From NCBI GenBank assembly GCA_963691705.1, contig OY829542.1:55097002-55161001 (forward strand): a stretch of DNA of 64,000 nt. Reading direction: 5' to 3'. Position 1 is the stretch's first letter, and each line of letters begins with the position of its first letter. This document shows positions 37,485-48,993 of the stretch, in pieces. The position numbers and the translations under genes are program-made. Under the pieces are notes generated by a model. The model was not told where the DNA came from. It saw only the letters and a list, made by a program, of their open reading frames with translations, and made no database searches. Source of the DNA: Viola odorata (Eukaryota; Streptophyta; Magnoliopsida; Malpighiales; Violaceae).

Positions 37485-37975
37485 TAGTTTACTGGTATGG
37501 AAAACTATGGTAAAGATAAGAATGAAAAAAAGTTAAAGATTAAAAAATATAATTTTTTCCCTTTTTGTAAAATTATCACCAAGTTAAGTAACAAATTAAC
37601 AAACGGTGGTGGTATAAAATTTCAATAAAATAAATATTAATATTTCTTATTTAAGAGGAGAGTCTTAATCTTGGAGAAACGATTGTTTCTTTTTTTGTCA
37701 AGAATCATTTGGTTGTTAAATCAGTATATTGAGTGTCAATTACTCCAAACTCTAGTCAGATAGGACCAAAAACGATAAAACTCTCTCATTAATCTTAACT
37801 TAACTGCATGCATACCTAGAGCTAAAATTTAAAATATCGAGTTAAATTAGAACAACCTCTACCAATCAAAAATTTACCTTTTATTACCTATTTGTGAAAG
37901 GTATCAAAGATGTTAAAATAAATTTATATGATCACCACAATGGACAATGTCTTACTTATATTTTATTTGATTTGT
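37485..37975 (-). repeat. Right arm of the ~490 bp inverted repeat
   Basis: Reverse complement of 29781-30262. The outer ends diverge just beyond ATCAAATAAAA (left) and TTTTATTTGAT (right). No clear target duplication was found outside the arms. Confidence 0.88.
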
Positions 37976-38376
37976 TAGCAAAAACATGAGTGGCCTCTCT
38001 CCTTAGCTCCTAGCGACAAAAGACATTTTTGCAGATTTCGCAGTCGACTTAGAGGATGCACTCCTTGCATTTCTTCAATAATTGATGACTTGATGTAGTG
38101 ATTGATACAAGTTGTTAGCGATACAAGTATCCAGCATAACAACTTGTGTCAACAAGATGGATGACATTCTCAAGAAGCTACTACTTTCAGATCAGTTGAA
38201 ACCTCCGCTGGCTTTGGAGGCCCCGAATTTCAGGTCCGCCTAAACTGGAGTTTCTCTCATTTCACCATTGTTGTTACCGCAGTGCTCACCTTCATCTCCG
38301 ACTCTGCAGGTAAAACAGATTTGGAAGGCAAAGTCATGGTTTCTAGATGGTGGTATTGAAAATTTCTAACAGAACA
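37976..38376. other. Spacer and probable 3'UTR of the PPR gene
   Basis: No ORF of note; may include the 3'UTR of the minus-strand PPR gene. Confidence 0.4.
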
Positions 38377-40503
38377 TCAACCAATGCCAACCCATTTCCT
38401 AAGTCTCCGAACAAACTCAAGTCTCTTACTTTGACCCTCTGTCCTTGCCTCTGATGCTTTTAAACCTCTGTATAGATTCTTATGAAGCTTCAAGAACTCA
38501 CTTTTATAAATCCACTTGTCAGTGTACATGTTGTGCCCTTCCATATAACCAATGACCTCCATTGCTCTCTCAAAGTAAAACCACCTTGGAGAAATATGAG
38601 TAACAAGAGCTCATAGAGATCCCAGCTCAGAGTGAAACCACTATACTCCATCCTCTTGATACCCCCCCACAGCATCGTAATATCACCGAACATCTCTAAA
38701 GACAAATACCTATTTATCAGATAGGCATAAGTTTGCACAGAGGGTCTCATTTTCATAACTTCCATCCTTCGATATGTCTTCAAAGCGTCTTCCATCATTT
38801 TGGCCTTGCAGAAAAAGTAAATAGAAGAATTGAACTCAAGAACTACAGGAGGAATACCCTTTCCTTCCTCTCTCACATCTTGAATTAAAAAGTTAGCCAG
38901 ATCTAATCCACTAGTAGAAGACGACGCATTATATGCAGCTTCTGAAAGACACTTGGATGCAACCACCTCATCAGGCAAGTTTTGAACCAAACCGGCCTTC
39001 CTCATTTGTCTTAATAGTGCTTTAGCTTCCTTGAACATTTCTCTGTTATAATAGGCTGTTAAGAGTGCCATATACGTGACAGAGTTCATAGTAGCCCCAG
39101 CTGCGTTCATATCATCCAAGATGTCATGGGAGATGTCATGGGCCATTTCCAGCCAATCCATACGAATGCAAGCATCAATTACCTTTGAGCATAAACTGGA
39201 TCCTCCTATAGCATCATAGTCCTTCTGAATTCTCAACAAAAGCATGGAAAGGTCAGAAATCCTCCCATGTCTCTTCCATCCAATAATGAGCTTGGCAAAG
39301 GCTCTGTTACTAAGGAGAAGTTTCCCACTCCTAAAAATTACAAGTTCTTGTCTATGTTCCCCATTGATGATGGAGTCCTTCTGCAACAACTCAGGCATAA
39401 TTTGTATCGTCATACCACTCCTAAGATTGTGGGATCCAATTGGAACAAGGTAAGACTTTTGGGTGTCCTTCCCAAGTCTTTGCATAGACAGTGGAGATTT
39501 ATGAATATCTAAAATAAGCTCAGCAGCAGCATCTATGTCATCAAACTTAAAATGCAGGTGCAACAAGCAATCATAGAATTTGCGATAATGACAGACAAAA
39601 GGAACAGACACTCGGTCAATATGATCTTTAAATCTCATAATCTCATCTCTCTGACCATTCATTTCATGGATTTGGGTGATAAGAATGAATGAATGTGCAT
39701 CGGCCGTGATGCCCACTCGTGACATCAACTCAATTAGCTGCTGCCCTTTCAGAGATGATTCAAACCTCACACAAGCCCAAGAACCAGGTTGAAGATCATT
39801 GTATCAGGTTTTAGAAGTTTTGCATGACCATTTCTTTTTTCATGTAAATGTAAAAAGTGGCCACACAACTGGAGTAAGAAATTGGATGCAAGAGACGCAC
39901 CAATCTCCGTCAGCACCATATGAGAAATAACTAACCCCAATACATCCACCGGTGGGATACTCCCTCTATCTAGCATTACTCTCAGGATATTAGATGTAGG
40001 AACGGGCCTCTGCGCTCTTGCTAAGCAGAGTGAGAGCTTAGTTAAAATTTCATGGTGAAGAAAAGCATACTTTTCTTTCAAAAGTATGAAGATTAAATCG
40101 CAAGCTTTCTGTAACCAGAAAGGATTAGATGAGAATGACAATTCAGTAATCAATTTGCTCACCATCGAACCTGTAGGAAACCCATACAATTTTTTGAAAT
40201 CATTGAAAGTCACCCATGCATCATACACTCGGTGGTCCTTCAAAGCAATATCCAGCTTTCTCAGAAGAGCATCATGAGAAGAACCTTCCCAGCACAACCT
40301 TTCTGGCTGAGTACTAGTAGAAAAACATCGGTCATTCACTAGTAGGTGCTGACATTTTAGAAAATTTCCGAGGAAAATCTCTCTAAGACGATACAAAACG
40401 AAGCTGGGTCTCTGGATAGTTGAAGGGATGAAAATTCCAAGCTGATTGCACTTGAAAACACAGGATGATGCAGTATAATTCCTCTTCTCAAAAGTCTCGC
40501 CAT
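38377..40503 (-). CDS. Pentatricopeptide repeat protein, At4g17616-like, frameshifted
   Basis: The minus strand encodes a PPR protein in pieces. The 40396-39767 piece has RLREIFLGNFLKC and LCWEGSSHDALLRKLDIAL; the 39770-38490 piece has helical repeats such as VTYMALLTAYYNREMFKEAK and LEFNSSIYFFCKAKMMEDAL; the 38562-38377 piece ends KRLEFVRRLRKWVGIG. They match one conserved protein, probably the At4g17616-type PPR predicted for organelle RNA work (family call from memory). The joins need a base missing in the GGG run at about 39777 and another indel near 38575. The only good ATG (40503, giving MARLLRRG, a transit-peptide-like start) is in a third frame, implying one more indel near 40400-40490. 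Three small indels in an otherwise conserved gene suggest either assembly errors or a recent pseudogene. Confidence 0.75.
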
Positions 40504-40533
40504 TAATCTATAAATTCACATCCTGGACTAGCA

Positions 40534-40903
40534 CTGCAATAAAAATAAGCCCAGAATAATTACAAAAAGAACCCAAGTTCAGAAATTAACCAAATCAAGG
40601 CTCACCTAACACAAAATGGAAAAAAACAAACTAGTCCAATTCAATCACTGGATCATCCAACTAATGCCCAGATACAATTTTCGAAATTTATTATGAAGGG
40701 CAGTGAAGTACAACAAAATGGAACGGAAGAAAGCCCATGAAGGAAATTAATCAAAATGAATAAGCTAAAATGAAAAACCATTAAAGAAACTTCATTTCTA
40801 TTCCCAGTCAGGTTAAAGTACAATCTTGTAAATTACCTAGAGTAATTATCTTTGATTCACTAAATATAAGTACCAGAAAAATGGATTTGGAGTAGAAACA
40901 TAC
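40534..40903 (-). other. Probable 5'UTR intron of the PPR gene
   Basis: On the minus strand a donor reads AAACAAG/GTATGT (40903) and an acceptor TTTTATTGCAG/TGCTAG (40534), with AT-rich sequence between. The acceptor lies 31 bp before the ATG at 40503. Not proven by transcript data. Confidence 0.5.
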
Positions 40904-41040
40904 CTTGTTTCAAAGAAAGTAGCTAGCTTGCTACTAACTGTAAGATTTTGGGCGAACGTTGCGCCAGAAATTGCAGTGTCACAGAGCGAGAGAGACTTCA
41001 ACTAACAGTGGAGTCACAAGATGTGGTGGTGGTGATTGAA

Positions 41041-41965
41041 GCCGAGCGTTTTGAAATGGGCCACAGTGCTTAACTCACTTCAGGTCCCATTAAAATAATG
41101 GGTTTTGTAGTGAGTTTGGGTCTCGTCAATTCCCAAACTAATCGTATTAGTATTAATATTTTTAATTATTTTATCTTTGGAATTATTTTAATTTTTTTTA
41201 GAAATAGTAAAATGAAATTACCATAAATTCCACGATAATAATTGATCATAAAGAGGGCCAAAACTAAAAGGAAAACTCTAACATGATTAGTTAAATACAT
41301 CACATATGTAACGATCATAATCAAGCTGAATACAAAAGTCAACCAAAATATACTTAAGCACATAGACTCTTAAAGGATAGGAATACGCTAAGTAAAAGAA
41401 ATTCACAAGAAAATTAGCTTCACAAAACACATAATAAATATAATAAGGACTAATCGAGTGGAGTGCATACTCTACAAGTGTCAAGAGCCATGCAAATAGA
41501 TTTTTAGCTAAAAAATAGATTTTTTAATAATTTTAAATAAATTATTGGTTTGTACTCACAAACCTCAAACCACTGACCACTACTTATTCCTTCCTTTATA
41601 AATGTGGGACGAGGGATGTGCACATGGATTAAAAAAATTATCAAGTACGGTTATTTATTACTCCATATTTTGAACTCTAATATTTTTAAAATTCTACTTA
41701 TATTTAAAATTTTACCAAAAAAATATTTATTGTATTTTGGATTCTAGTAAATAGTAAATAGTAAGAATAAACACACAAAAAATAAGAGGAAATAGTTTAA
41801 AATACTCATATATTATTCGCAAAAATCAAAAACTCTCCTATCTTTTAAAATACTCGTTACGTCTTCCCAAAACTACATTTTCTAAATAAGTTACTTTTTT
41901 CGTTAAATTTAACAGAAATTTATTTTTTACCTCCTATCTATCACAGATTAACAAGTTACCTATTA
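41041..41965. other. Intergenic DNA upstream of the PPR gene
   Basis: AT-rich, no gene seen. Ends with the TA target dinucleotide (41964-41965) of the mariner element. Confidence 0.5.
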
Positions 41966-42369
41966 CTCCCTCCGTCATAATTTACATGTCGCGGGCCCAC
42001 CGTTCACGACTATTAAGGGCTTGCTGATTCGTACTGTAGCGGGCCAGTTTTCTGTCTGCTTGTGTTCGTGGGCCCGCTCCCTCCAACGGTAACATTTCGG
42101 GCTCCAGCCCACATCTTCTCTTCCAAGCCTGAACAGCTCGTCCCAACCCATAAAACCTCACGAATAAAGGCATCTCCATCGCTTCATCATCTCCCATTTC
42201 CAATTTCGAAATCCATTTCTTAACCCTAGCCCGCCATCCTCACCCCAAAATTTTCCCCCAAATTCGAGCGTCAATTTTTTCCCCCCATCCCAAACCCACC
42301 AAAATTTTCCCTATTTTTAAATTCGAAATGGTTTACAAACACTCCAACCATTTAAAATTGATCACCCCT

Positions 42370-43949
42370 TGATATGATGCCTTTTTATGCATGTTTTTCC
42401 CTCTCTTTTAGGTCTAATTTCACACTTGATACTACTAATTTGGCTTGTTTTCCAACCACTTTGTAGATTTGGGCTAAAGGGAGAAACTTGCTGAAAAGCG
42501 CGCAATTTGGATGCTTTTTTGCTGATCTTTCATCGTCGAGCCCTAGATGCATTTTGTCGTCGAGACCTACCGTCGGGGCCTAGACGAGATCTTATGTCTA
42601 GGCCTAGACGAAGCACGTGGATGTTTCTTTTCGGATGACGCTTGGCCGAAGATGCTAAAAAGATTCTAGCGGGATTCCATGTGCAAATCATCCAGCTCAT
42701 CAGAGAATATTCCTCTATACCATTTTGTCCCCTAGTGGGGTTGTTAGGCTATATATAGAACCTTAACTTTAGGTTAAAGGAGGGCACTCTTTAGTATACT
42801 TATCATCTTTTTAGGGTTTTCAATCATTGTAGCCACCTCTCTAACATTGGGATTTGTTCTTCCCTTATTTTTCCAGAAATTGGAGCCCCAAGCTCCAATT
42901 AGTTTTTAATCCAGATTTTCATTTTCATCTGCACCTCTTTGTTGTTTATGTTGCTTTCTCCATCTATCTTGTGCATGATTTCCAGCATGAGTGGCTAAAT
43001 CTCTTAGTCTTGGCAGGGGTGTTTTAAGGATTGCAAGAGGATAGTTGGGAGGTCAAAGTGTTCTTAAAACGTGTTCATTGTTGTATCCGCTTTCTTGCCA
43101 TTTTATTGTCATTTCGTGTGAGATTTGTTGGTAGTTTGATCACCTATTTGTATGTTTCTCATGAATATTGTCATTTCCATGGTAATAACTAACGTGAGGC
43201 CATGGAATAGAGTAGGCACCTGGTCCAGAGTCATCATGTCGTTTGGTCCAATCTGGCTAGGGCAAGAAACCGGTTAGGGCAGACTTCTCAGTGTCTAGCC
43301 CTAGACGTGTCTTCTCTCCACTTCACGGGCCTGTGTGTATGACCCATAAGCGTACCTTGGGCACAGTGTCACGGCCACTCCCATAAGCGTACCTTGGGAG
43401 TGACTTCTCTTAAGAAGAGAAGTAGGGAATCTCCGTGAAAACAGGGTTCCTATAGCACGTCTATGGCGTGAACGCAGTCTATCCTTGCACCGATGACCGA
43501 CTAGACCTCGACGCAATCCGCCATCTACCCCTGCTAAGATTTCTCCTTTTATCTGATCTATTATCTTTACTTACTTTGCTATCATCTTTATTACACTTGT
43601 TAGTCTTTACCATTTTTATTGATATTCTCTTGCTTTATTTTCGTTCCCTTTTTATTTAATTATTTTGTTTGTCTATTATTACTTGTTATCTGCATCTTTA
43701 TTCTCTGTCTCAACATCAACTGCCATCGTTGGTTAGATTCGTCTAGACCAACCAAAACCCCCCTTTTTGTGTTGCTTTTATGTCTGTTGCATTTTCATCC
43801 TCATCATACATTTAGGGCAAGATTAAATTTAGTCCTTCATTTTCCCTGTGGTTCGACCCTGACTTGCCGCTATATACATTAATTTGTGCATCTAGCATAT
43901 TATCAGGAATTATTTTATTACTTTTGACGCACGTTTCGACGGCGCGTCA
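42370..43949 (+). repeat. Athila-1 5' LTR (1580 bp)
   Basis: TGATATGATG to CGGCGCGTCA. Contains several forms of the word GTCTAGGCC and GTCGAGCCC (for example the palindrome GTCTAGGCCTAGAC near 42595). Confidence 0.95.
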
Positions 43950-43954
43950 AATTT

Positions 43955-43972
43955 TGGCGCCGTTGCCGGGGA
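43955..43972 (+). promoter_or_regulatory. Athila-1 primer binding site
   Basis: TGGCGCCGTTGCCGGGGA, five bases after the 5' LTR; the known Athila tRNA-Asp-type site. Confidence 0.9.
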
Positions 43973-44007
43973 TAGTGTTTACGGACTAATTTCTTTCTTT
44001 TACTTGT

Positions 44008-47000
44008 ATGACCAGGAGATCTGCACCTGACCTTCTACCCCTCGACCACGAACTCACGAAGACAGAGAGAGAATTTCGGAGAAAGGCCGTAGGTGCAACC
44101 TCTCGTAGAGTACTTCCTCGTCCTGCCCTCGACAGTCAAACCTCTAGTCAGACTGGTCCCGACAATCATTTTCATCCTGACCTCGACAACCCAGCAGTTG
44201 TCTACCCCGAGATATTCACTATGGCAGATCGTCCTAATATCGACAATCCTCCGCAAACCATTGAGGACCTCAATGGTGCCCCTGAAACACCTAACACTTG
44301 TATCGTTTGGCCCACTGTTCCCCATGATTGGACGCTCAAGTCCGCAGTCATGCACCATCTACCCCTCTTCCGTGGCGTTCCAAAAGAAAATCCTCACCGC
44401 CATCTTCAGCAATTGCACTCTATTTGCGACGCCATGAAGCCAACCAATGTCAGTATTGAGCACGCCAAACTCCGAGCCTTCATGTGGTCTTTGAAAGATG
44501 ATGCCCTAGACTGGTTCTATGATCTACCCCCAAATTCCATCAATTCTTGGGCTGAAATGTCAAAATCCTTCACCGAAAAATATTACCCATCAGAAATGGC
44601 TAATGTAACTCGCAAGCAATTGGTGTCTATAGTCCAGAAGAAAGAAGAAGATTTTGGCCAGTATCATGAGCACTACAAAAAGATGCAAGCTATGTGCCCC
44701 TCACACAACCTTACCGAGCACGCCCTCATCCAATATTTTTGTGAAGGTCTCAAAGCTCGTGACAAGGCATTGCTCAACGCCGCTGCTGGTGGTGCTATCA
44801 CCAGACTCACACCTGCCGCCGCGAAGGCTACCATCGAGTTAATGGCAAGGAATTGCATACCCGAGGAAAGCCATCATCCAGGGCAAGATGCCCAAGTGGC
44901 CGCGATGCAGACCCAATTAACAGCTATAATGGGCATGCTTCAGAACATGGCCCCCGGACAGTCAGTTCAGGTCAAGACATGTCAAATTTGCAACATGCCT
45001 GATCATCCGACGGATGCGTGCCCTCATATCCCTGATGAGATCCAAAGTATCAACGCCATCGGTAATTACAATCAGGCCCCATATGGACAGAACTACAATC
45101 AGGTGTGGAGACCACCGAACTCCGGATGGGTCAGCCATCAACAAGCGTCTGGGCCGGGACAACCAATGCAGCACAATCAGTATATGAATCAGGCCCAGCC
45201 ACCTTTCAACGCCCAAAACTTCAAGACTAGATCCAACCAGCCCAACAACCAACAGTCTTTTTATCAGCCCAATCAGGGCCAGACCTCCAATTCTTCTGCC
45301 CCACCGGTTGATGAGGTAGCTCACTGTAGGAACGCCATCACTGATCTACAAAAACAAATGAGCATCATGTCTGATCTACAAAAACAAATGAGCATCATGG
45401 CCGCGGACATGAAAGAATTGAAAAACCAGGGCAGATTGCCGCCCCAGACTGAGGCCAACCCAAAGCACAATGTGTGTGCTATGACTCTTCGCAGTGGCTA
45501 CGTCTTGCCCCGTCCAGAGCATCTAGGCCTCGACGTCGAAAAATCCTTCCCAGAGCATCTAGGCCTCGACGTCGAAAAGTCTCCTGAATCTGAAATCTTG
45601 CCCAAGAAAATACCCAAAGCCAAGTTTATTGGGCCTAAACTTCCAGAAGTGATGGAGGACCGCATTAGATCTCCACGAGGGATGGCTCCACGAGGTGACA
45701 CGAGCCCACAAGAATTTACCCAAGAGTATATACACAAGATCCTCGAGCCGCCTTTTCCTCAAAGGCTCGTCAAGACCAAGAAGAAGGAAGAATATCAAGA
45801 AATCCTTGATATGTTCAGCAAAGTCCTCGTCAATATCCCACTTCTCCAGGCCATCAAAAATGTGCCCCGCTATGCCAAGTTCCTGAAAACGCTTTGCACT
45901 AACAAATGCAACTTGGCCGGGGTAAACAAGATAAGTGTGGGGGCAAATTTCTCTGCCATTATCCAACAGAAGATCCCTCCAAAGTGCGAAGACCAAGGCA
46001 TGTTTGTCCTCCCCTGCACGATAGGGACAGTCAGTATTGGCAAGGCCATGTGTGATCTAGGGGCTGGCATTAATGTCATGCCCTTGACGATTTTCAACCG
46101 TCTTGGCCTAGGACCCCTCGAGCCAACCCCGCTTGTCATCCAATTGGCCGATCGTTCCGTAATTCACCCCGAAGGTGTAATTAAGGACGTCTTGGTCCAA
46201 GTAGGTGACTTCCTATTTCCCGCAGACTTCTATGTCATTGCCATGGAGAATGAAGAATCAGCTAAAGCCACAGATGTTCTTCTAGGGCGACCGTTTTTTG
46301 TTACAGCCAGGGCCAAGATAGACGTTCATGACGCATCTATCTCTCTTGAGTTTGATGGAGAAATCATTAAGTTCAACATGATGGAAGCCGTGCAATATCC
46401 TTCTAACCTTGCTTGTGTTAATTTTGCTGATACGATCGATCCTTTGGTTGACAAAGTTACTGACTTGAATTCTATTGAACCTTTTCAGTCTGCCCTCGAC
46501 AGAAGCGTCACGCCAGCAAGATTGGACGTCTTGGCCTCGACAATTAAGACTCCACCAGAATTGCATGAAGTCGCTGCCGCGTTAGAAGAGCACTCAAATG
46601 TTGACGTTGTAGACCTTATTGTTACACAAGTTTCCAATCTTGACGCGGACGACTCTATCCAGCTTGCCCTAGACAGAACTATTACACCCGTCGCACTGGA
46701 CCCCTTGGTCTTGACACTTATGACTTCAGAGCACTCAATTGTTGATAGTGTTGACCCTATAGTTACACAAGTTTTCGATCTTAACGCTGACAACTTTTCC
46801 CATCTTGCCCTAGGTAGGAACATCACTACAAATTCAGTGTCTGCCCCTTCTTTTCTACAGGCCCCTAAGTTGGAGTTGAAGAGCTTGCCCTCGCACCTCA
46901 AGTACGCCTACCTTGGCGAACATGACACACTCCCAGTGATCATCTCTAGCAAGCTTGATCCAGACGCAGAGCTCAAGCTAGTGTCCACACTCAAAGAATA

Positions 47001-47550
47001 CCGCGAAGCCCTTGGATGGACTGTCGTCGACGTCAATCCACCTGACCCAGCCCTTTGCACTCCTCAACTAGCCATGACTCCAGCTGTCGCCATGACCACT
47101 TTTGAGGCTACGGTAACCCCCGCCTCAACTGCTACTGCTACTTCCTTGACCATCGAGGGCAAGACGCCCAATGATAACCCAACTCCGCAACCTGCCCAAG
47201 ACATAGCCAAGACTAACACTCACCACGATAAGTTGCTCTCTTCTAAAACCTTCGATACTGGACAAAAGGTTTTACTTTACAATTCTTGTCTGAGGCTCTT
47301 TTCCAGAAAGTTGAAGCAAAGAAGGACTGGCCCTTACCGTGTCACGAAGTTGTATGATCATGGTGTAGTCGAGATTCAGAGTATGGACACGGGCCTCATT
47401 TCAAAGTGCGTGACCACAGATTGGAACTATTCCACGAAGGTTTCCACCCCCTGGTGGCAGACCCACCAGTCTTGCCCTAGACGCCTTACAACGTCCGGGC
47501 CTGGACGAAAAAGATGGCCGGTCAAGGAGCATTCCATGCCCCTCATTTAA
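44008..47550 (+). CDS. Athila-1 gag-protease protein with integrase tail (1180 aa), RT-IN core missing
   Basis: Uninterrupted frame from ATG 44008. Gag core about residues 105-290 (VPHDWTLKSAVMHHLPLF, DALDWFYDLPPNSINSWAEM, LIQYFCEGLKARDKALLNAA); zinc knuckle CQICNMPDHPTDAC about 324; Gln/Asn/Pro-rich linker; protease about 650-775 with the active-site CDLGAGINVM and DVLLGRPFFVTARAKIDV; three degenerate repeats around LDRSVTP, LDRTITP and LGRNIT (about 830-935). The protein then runs to LGWTVVDVNPPDPALC, where RT would start, and jumps through a Thr/Ala/Pro-rich linker to the integrase C-terminal block (TGQKVLLYNSCLRLF, GPYRVTKLYDHG) at about 1083. The deletion keeps the frame. Two short in-frame duplications occur: LQKQMSIM (45339-45400) and EHLGLDVEKS (45518-45580). 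Confidence 0.92.
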   Translation: MTRRSAPDLLPLDHELTKTEREFRRKAVGATSRRVLPRPALDSQTSSQTGPDNHFHPDLDNPAVVYPEIFTMADRPNIDNPPQTIEDLNGAPETPNTCIVWPTVPHDWTLKSAVMHHLPLFRGVPKENPHRHLQQLHSICDAMKPTNVSIEHAKLRAFMWSLKDDALDWFYDLPPNSINSWAEMSKSFTEKYYPSEMANVTRKQLVSIVQKKEEDFGQYHEHYKKMQAMCPSHNLTEHALIQYFCEGLKARDKALLNAAAGGAITRLTPAAAKATIELMARNCIPEESHHPGQDAQVAAMQTQLTAIMGMLQNMAPGQSVQVKTCQICNMPDHPTDACPHIPDEIQSINAIGNYNQAPYGQNYNQVWRPPNSGWVSHQQASGPGQPMQHNQYMNQAQPPFNAQNFKTRSNQPNNQQSFYQPNQGQTSNSSAPPVDEVAHCRNAITDLQKQMSIMSDLQKQMSIMAADMKELKNQGRLPPQTEANPKHNVCAMTLRSGYVLPRPEHLGLDVEKSFPEHLGLDVEKSPESEILPKKIPKAKFIGPKLPEVMEDRIRSPRGMAPRGDTSPQEFTQEYIHKILEPPFPQRLVKTKKKEEYQEILDMFSKVLVNIPLLQAIKNVPRYAKFLKTLCTNKCNLAGVNKISVGANFSAIIQQKIPPKCEDQGMFVLPCTIGTVSIGKAMCDLGAGINVMPLTIFNRLGLGPLEPTPLVIQLADRSVIHPEGVIKDVLVQVGDFLFPADFYVIAMENEESAKATDVLLGRPFFVTARAKIDVHDASISLEFDGEIIKFNMMEAVQYPSNLACVNFADTIDPLVDKVTDLNSIEPFQSALDRSVTPARLDVLASTIKTPPELHEVAAALEEHSNVDVVDLIVTQVSNLDADDSIQLALDRTITPVALDPLVLTLMTSEHSIVDSVDPIVTQVFDLNADNFSHLALGRNITTNSVSAPSFLQAPKLELKSLPSHLKYAYLGEHDTLPVIISSKLDPDAELKLVSTLKEYREALGWTVVDVNPPDPALCTPQLAMTPAVAMTTFEATVTPASTATATSLTIEGKTPNDNPTPQPAQDIAKTNTHHDKLLSSKTFDTGQKVLLYNSCLRLFSRKLKQRRTGPYRVTKLYDHGVVEIQSMDTGLISKCVTTDWNYSTKVSTPWWQTHQSCPRRLTTSGPGRKRWPVKEHSMPLI

Positions 47551-48645
47551 TTTTTCCTTGTAATCTCTCTCTTTTTAAATAATTATTTCCGTTATTCCTT
47601 TCTTTTCTTTTATTTTATTTGGTTTTTATTTTTATTTATTATTATTATATATTTTCTTATGAATTATTCCTTTATCTCCTTTTAATTTATTTCTCCCTTG
47701 TTCGTTTTATTTTTCCTCCTCTCCGTTTCCTTTTCAAATTTTGAAAAAAATGACAGCCTTTTTGCAGATGGGAGGCCGCACAAGCCCAGGATCCCGCGTC
47801 CCACCGTGTCGCCCAATCAACACGTGCCACGCGCCCTCTCCCATGGCGCCACGCGTCTTCAAAGCGTCATCCACATCCAGTCAACGCAATCCGCCTCGTC
47901 CTCTCACGCGGCGACAACGCGTCCTGCAATCCGCGACGCCCAATGCCCGCGCGCCACGAGGCAGCTCCCACCCAACGCGTCCTTCCCTTATCCTCATCCG
48001 CAATCCATGTCGTCTCAACCGCCTCGTGACACGTGTCACGCAATCGTCATCGTTCAACCAGAGAGCGCCCGCGTGTCAACGCGTCATCAGATCACGCTGC
48101 ACCTAACCACGGCACGCCACGTGGCCAACGCTGTCCTCTCCACCTCTCATAGAGCGCCACGTGTCACCTGAAGCATCCCCCTCCTTTGGCAATCCGCGTC
48201 ATCAAGATCCGGAACACCTCAACCACAACGCGGCACGTCATCCTGAATCCGCGTCCCACCTCACCGGCCACTCACGTCGCGCCATGTGTCATGGAGCTCC
48301 CTTCCTCCTCACTTACCCATTTTTTCATTTTTATTTTTATTTTTCTTTTCCCTCCCTCTCTTCCAACGTCCATCTTCCTCCCTTTCTAGTTCTCCCTCAC
48401 TCCATCTTCCTCCCTTGAAACCCTAGCCACACAACTAACCATTCACCATATCCCTCAAAAAATCCACAAAAATTAAAATGGTGGCCACAAAAAACACATC
48501 ACCCACCAGCTCGTCACCCCCCCCACGCGTCAACCCCCGATCCGGCTACTCCCACTCTCGCCACACCGACCTAGGGCCGAAAAATGAGAAAGCTGCCGAC
48601 GCTGGTAGCCCTCCAACTCCCAGCCGCCGTCCGATGAAGACCTAA
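47551..48645 (+). other. Athila-1 3' region, part 1: CpG-rich block with G-boxes
   Basis: Non-coding. From about 47760 to 48310 it is GC- and CpG-rich with repeated ACGCGTC and ATCCGCG words and four CACGTG G-boxes (47821, 48030, 48118, 48158), two of them in the ABRE-like context ACGTGTC. The part after 48480 resembles an untranslated leader with Pro/Ser-rich short frames; a remnant of the Athila 3' ORF start is possible (AAAATGGTGGCC at 48476). Confidence 0.6.
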
Positions 48646-48793
48646 AAGTCACCGGATCTAAGTCGGCGACCTCCACCATCACTAGATCCGGCCGGGTCGG
48701 CAATGCACCATCGCCCTAGGGCACTCCACAACATTCTCCTATCCCTTCCCCCTTCCCTTGAACTCCCTTTTATGATCTGAACTCTCTTGTCTG
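48646..48793 (+). repeat. Left gap-flank copy of a ~147 bp duplicate
   Basis: Identical to 48994-49139 except for two single-base homopolymer differences (GGG versus GG in CCGGGTCGG; CCC versus CC in CTCCCTTTT). Runs exactly to the first N. Confidence 0.95.
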
Positions 48794-48993
48794 NNNNNNN
48801 NNNNNNNNNNNNNNNNNNNNNNNNNNNNNNNNNNNNNNNNNNNNNNNNNNNNNNNNNNNNNNNNNNNNNNNNNNNNNNNNNNNNNNNNNNNNNNNNNNNN
48901 NNNNNNNNNNNNNNNNNNNNNNNNNNNNNNNNNNNNNNNNNNNNNNNNNNNNNNNNNNNNNNNNNNNNNNNNNNNNNNNNNNNNNNNNNNNNN
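48794..48993. other. Assembly gap (200 N)
   Basis: Exactly 200 unknown bases, a placeholder length. See the duplicate flanks on both sides. Confidence 1.

Noticed and set aside
44035..46901. Antisense ORFs opposite the Athila-1 gag-protease gene
   Set aside because: They are shadows of a long coding frame with biased codons; no domain was recognised.
47698..48418. Ser/Pro/Arg-rich ORFs in the CpG-rich block
   Set aside because: Open in several frames at once because of composition; low complexity, no domain, no conserved start.
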